The notes under the pieces: generated by a model
Databases searched by the model: none
The model's input: the letters and a program-made list of their open reading frames with translations, nothing else
What the model was told of the DNA's origin: nothing
Origin: Mycolicibacterium bacteremicum
GTDB lineage: Bacteria > Actinomycetota > Actinomycetes > Mycobacteriales > Mycobacteriaceae
NCBI RefSeq assembly: GCF_002086115.1
Contig: NZ_MVHJ01000022.1
Location: 20,546-84,545, forward strand
DNA: 64,000 bases
Direction: 5' to 3'
Made by a program: the position numbers and the translations under genes
Shown: piece after piece, positions 61,101 through 64,000 of the stretch
Numbering within the stretch: position 1 is the stretch's first letter
Layout of the letters: each line of letters opens with the position of its first letter

Positions 61101-61267
61101 CTACCAAAGACGACCGGCAGACGAGTTCGCACGAAATTACGGACGTTCTGCATGCGTCCACGATCGCCAGTCATCGAAAGGCAACCCTGACGAGATACCG
61201 CAGTGAAAGAAGTGCACGGAGAGCACTGTCGGCTCACCTAAACTGGCAGTCGGGCCAGCGTGGCTAG
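61097..61267 (+). CDS. small ORF coupled to the lipoprotein gene
   Basis: A 56-codon frame (MTTKDDRQTSSHEITDVLHA at the start) whose ATG overlaps the lipoprotein stop in ATGA. It is basic, with no membrane segment and no recognised family. The overlap arrangement is the main argument that it is real. Confidence 0.3.
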   Translation: MTTKDDRQTSSHEITDVLHASTIASHRKATLTRYRSERSARRALSAHLNWQSGQRG

Positions 61268-61339
61268 CATCAGATTGTTGATGTTCGACGGCGATGGGGG
61301 TGGATTGGTGACGGCGCGCAATTCTCAGAGGTGGCGCCA

Positions 61340-62470
61340 GTGACAAATCCTCCGCCGCCCGGAAACTGGGGACCACCACAGCCTGGACCGCAACCACCCT
61401 ACGGCCATGGCCAACCGCAGTACGGTGCTGGACAGTGGCCACAACAGCCGGGTTGGGGACCACCGCCGACGCCCAGAAACAACGGCCTGAAATGGCTACT
61501 GATCGGTGTTGCAGTGCTACTGGTCATCGCAATCTCGGTCGGTGCGACACTCTTGTTCACGCGGGACAGCGGGAACGGACCGACACAGAGCGCCAACGGG
61601 AGCCCACCGGCCGCCGGGGACATCGCCAGTGCAAATGACACGGGGCCTGTCGGCATAGTCACCGACGATCCGAGTTGTCAGCCTTGGCGCTCGATCAACG
61701 ATGCGCTCGCAGAAGAGCAATCCGACAGCTGGGTGAATCGCGATTACTCACGGCCGGCCTCCGTATGGACAACTGAAGAGCGCGAAATCCATGAGCAGGT
61801 GGCAGATGCCATGGATCGGGCAGCAGAAAAAACAGTGCAGCTAGTTAAAATGACACCACACAGAATAATGCGCGAACTGTTCGAGCAGTCGATCGCATAC
61901 TGGCGCGCGTATGCAGACGCAATCGGTTCTTACACCCCGAGCGACAACCATTTGGCCGTTGCGGCCAGCGATGCAGGTGCAACCCTAGTTGCCATTTGCG
62001 CTGCCATTGATTACGAGTCTGCCGCCACGTGGGCTCCTCTCGTGCCACCCGGGCCAACGCCAAATTCGATTGCGCCTATTGGGGACCCTTCGAATCCAGA
62101 GATGTTCATCGGGCCTAGTGGCGACCCCATATGCGAAGACTGGCTACGCCTGACAACGGGCTTTGAGAATTCGACCAAAGAATGGCGTGAGAGCGACCTC
62201 AATATTCCGGCGTCGCAGTGGCAGGAAGATCAACGGGCCTTGATGGAAGAAACTGGGGCCGTCATGACTACTTTTGCCAACAACATCGCCACTCTAGCGG
62301 GCGAATCGGAGAACCCCACGTTGCAGGACCTCAGCAACCTGACAGGCCAGTACCTGCGTGCGTATGTGGAGAGTATCCCCACCTATACGACCGCGGACAG
62401 CTTCTTCGCTTCGGCCGGCACACGCTCGTACCTGATCGTGTCAAATGCCTGTGGCGCGGCAGGAAGCTGA
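61340..62470 (+). CDS. proline-rich membrane protein with duplicated ectodomain
   Basis: A 376-residue protein: a Pro/Gly/Gln-rich cytosolic N-terminus (1-45), one membrane segment (about 50-72), then two similar extracellular domains. Domain 1 starts DDPSCQPW and ends VAICAAID; domain 2 starts GDPICEDW and ends LIVSNACG; each has one early and one late Cys and a W-R-A/Y-x-A pattern, so each is probably closed by a disulfide. GTG at 61340 is preferred (AGAGG 8 nt upstream) over GTG at 61331. Family not recognised; Pro-rich single-pass proteins often accompany ESX loci. Confidence 0.65.
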   Translation: MTNPPPPGNWGPPQPGPQPPYGHGQPQYGAGQWPQQPGWGPPPTPRNNGLKWLLIGVAVLLVIAISVGATLLFTRDSGNGPTQSANGSPPAAGDIASANDTGPVGIVTDDPSCQPWRSINDALAEEQSDSWVNRDYSRPASVWTTEEREIHEQVADAMDRAAEKTVQLVKMTPHRIMRELFEQSIAYWRAYADAIGSYTPSDNHLAVAASDAGATLVAICAAIDYESAATWAPLVPPGPTPNSIAPIGDPSNPEMFIGPSGDPICEDWLRLTTGFENSTKEWRESDLNIPASQWQEDQRALMEETGAVMTTFANNIATLAGESENPTLQDLSNLTGQYLRAYVESIPTYTTADSFFASAGTRSYLIVSNACGAAGS

Positions 62471-62574
62471 AGCATATGTGCGTTGCAGTTTCGATGGTTG
62501 CGAACATAGCGCGGAGTCCCGCCGAGCGCCCTGGACAGGCGCTCTTGCACCATAGGACAGACGGACTCTAGGTC

Positions 62575-64000
<1,426 letters not shown>

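Overview
This window is chromosomal DNA of a mycobacterium, most probably a rapid grower (Mycolicibacterium type). The evidence is the very high G+C, frequent GTG and TTG starts, and a core gene order that matches the M. tuberculosis segment from Rv2888c (amiC) to Rv2921c (ftsY) from my knowledge of that genome: amiC, tsf, rpsB, an M23 peptidase, xerC, viuB, dprA, comM, yraN, DUF2469, rnhB, lepB, rplS, lppW, trmD, rimM, khpA, rpsP, a SnoaL-like gene, dacB2, an amidohydrolase, ffh, glnD, glnB, amt and ftsY. No rRNA, tRNA, CRISPR array or insertion sequence was found.

Layout. 1-1.9 kb: end of an FtsX/MacB-type ABC exporter operon. 2-5 kb: amidase and an orphan polyprenyl glycosylphosphotransferase. 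5.2-9 kb: tsf-rpsB with a strong terminator, the M23 peptidase and xerC separated by a large palindrome. 8.7-19.5 kb: lactate-monooxygenase-like enzyme, viuB, dprA-comM-yraN, and a run of poorly known genes including two DUF1206 membrane proteins and a hemophore-like secreted protein. 19.5-25.7 kb: an iron operon preceded by an IdeR-like box, coding a ferric-iron binding protein with the FbpA ligand set, a double permease, an ATPase, and a fourth gene fusing an adenylation domain, a carrier domain and a membrane acyltransferase. 25.6-29.5 kb: acyl-CoA and hydrolase metabolism. 29.5-35.3 kb: conserved translation, secretion and RNA genes. 35.7-40.6 kb: a three-gene N-acetylglutaminylglutamine amide (NAGGN) osmoprotectant operon placed between the rpsP block and dacB2. 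40.7-42.4 kb: two tandem D,D-carboxypeptidases. 42.5-44.1 kb: a diflavin reductase with a second IdeR-like site. 44-57.6 kb: amidohydrolase-ffh, a molybdopterin oxidoreductase, the nitrogen-control operon amt-glnB-glnD, ftsY, a type 2 isopentenyl diphosphate isomerase and orphan oxidase subunits III/IV.

57.7-64 kb: an accessory region, visibly richer in A+T and rarer codons than the rest, with type VII (ESX) secretion-like proteins. A 796-residue WSG-motif protein is translationally coupled to a lipoprotein-like protein homologous to its C-terminal half. A small overlapping ORF, a proline-rich membrane protein with an internally duplicated ectodomain, and a second WSG-motif protein running off the window follow. 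The window ends in a long poly-C run that is probably an assembly artefact.

The strongest candidates for an undescribed system are the iron-controlled transporter plus adenylation/acyltransferase operon and the ESX-like protein/paralogous lipoprotein cassette. Homology statements rest on recognition of families and motifs in the sequence; no searches were run.
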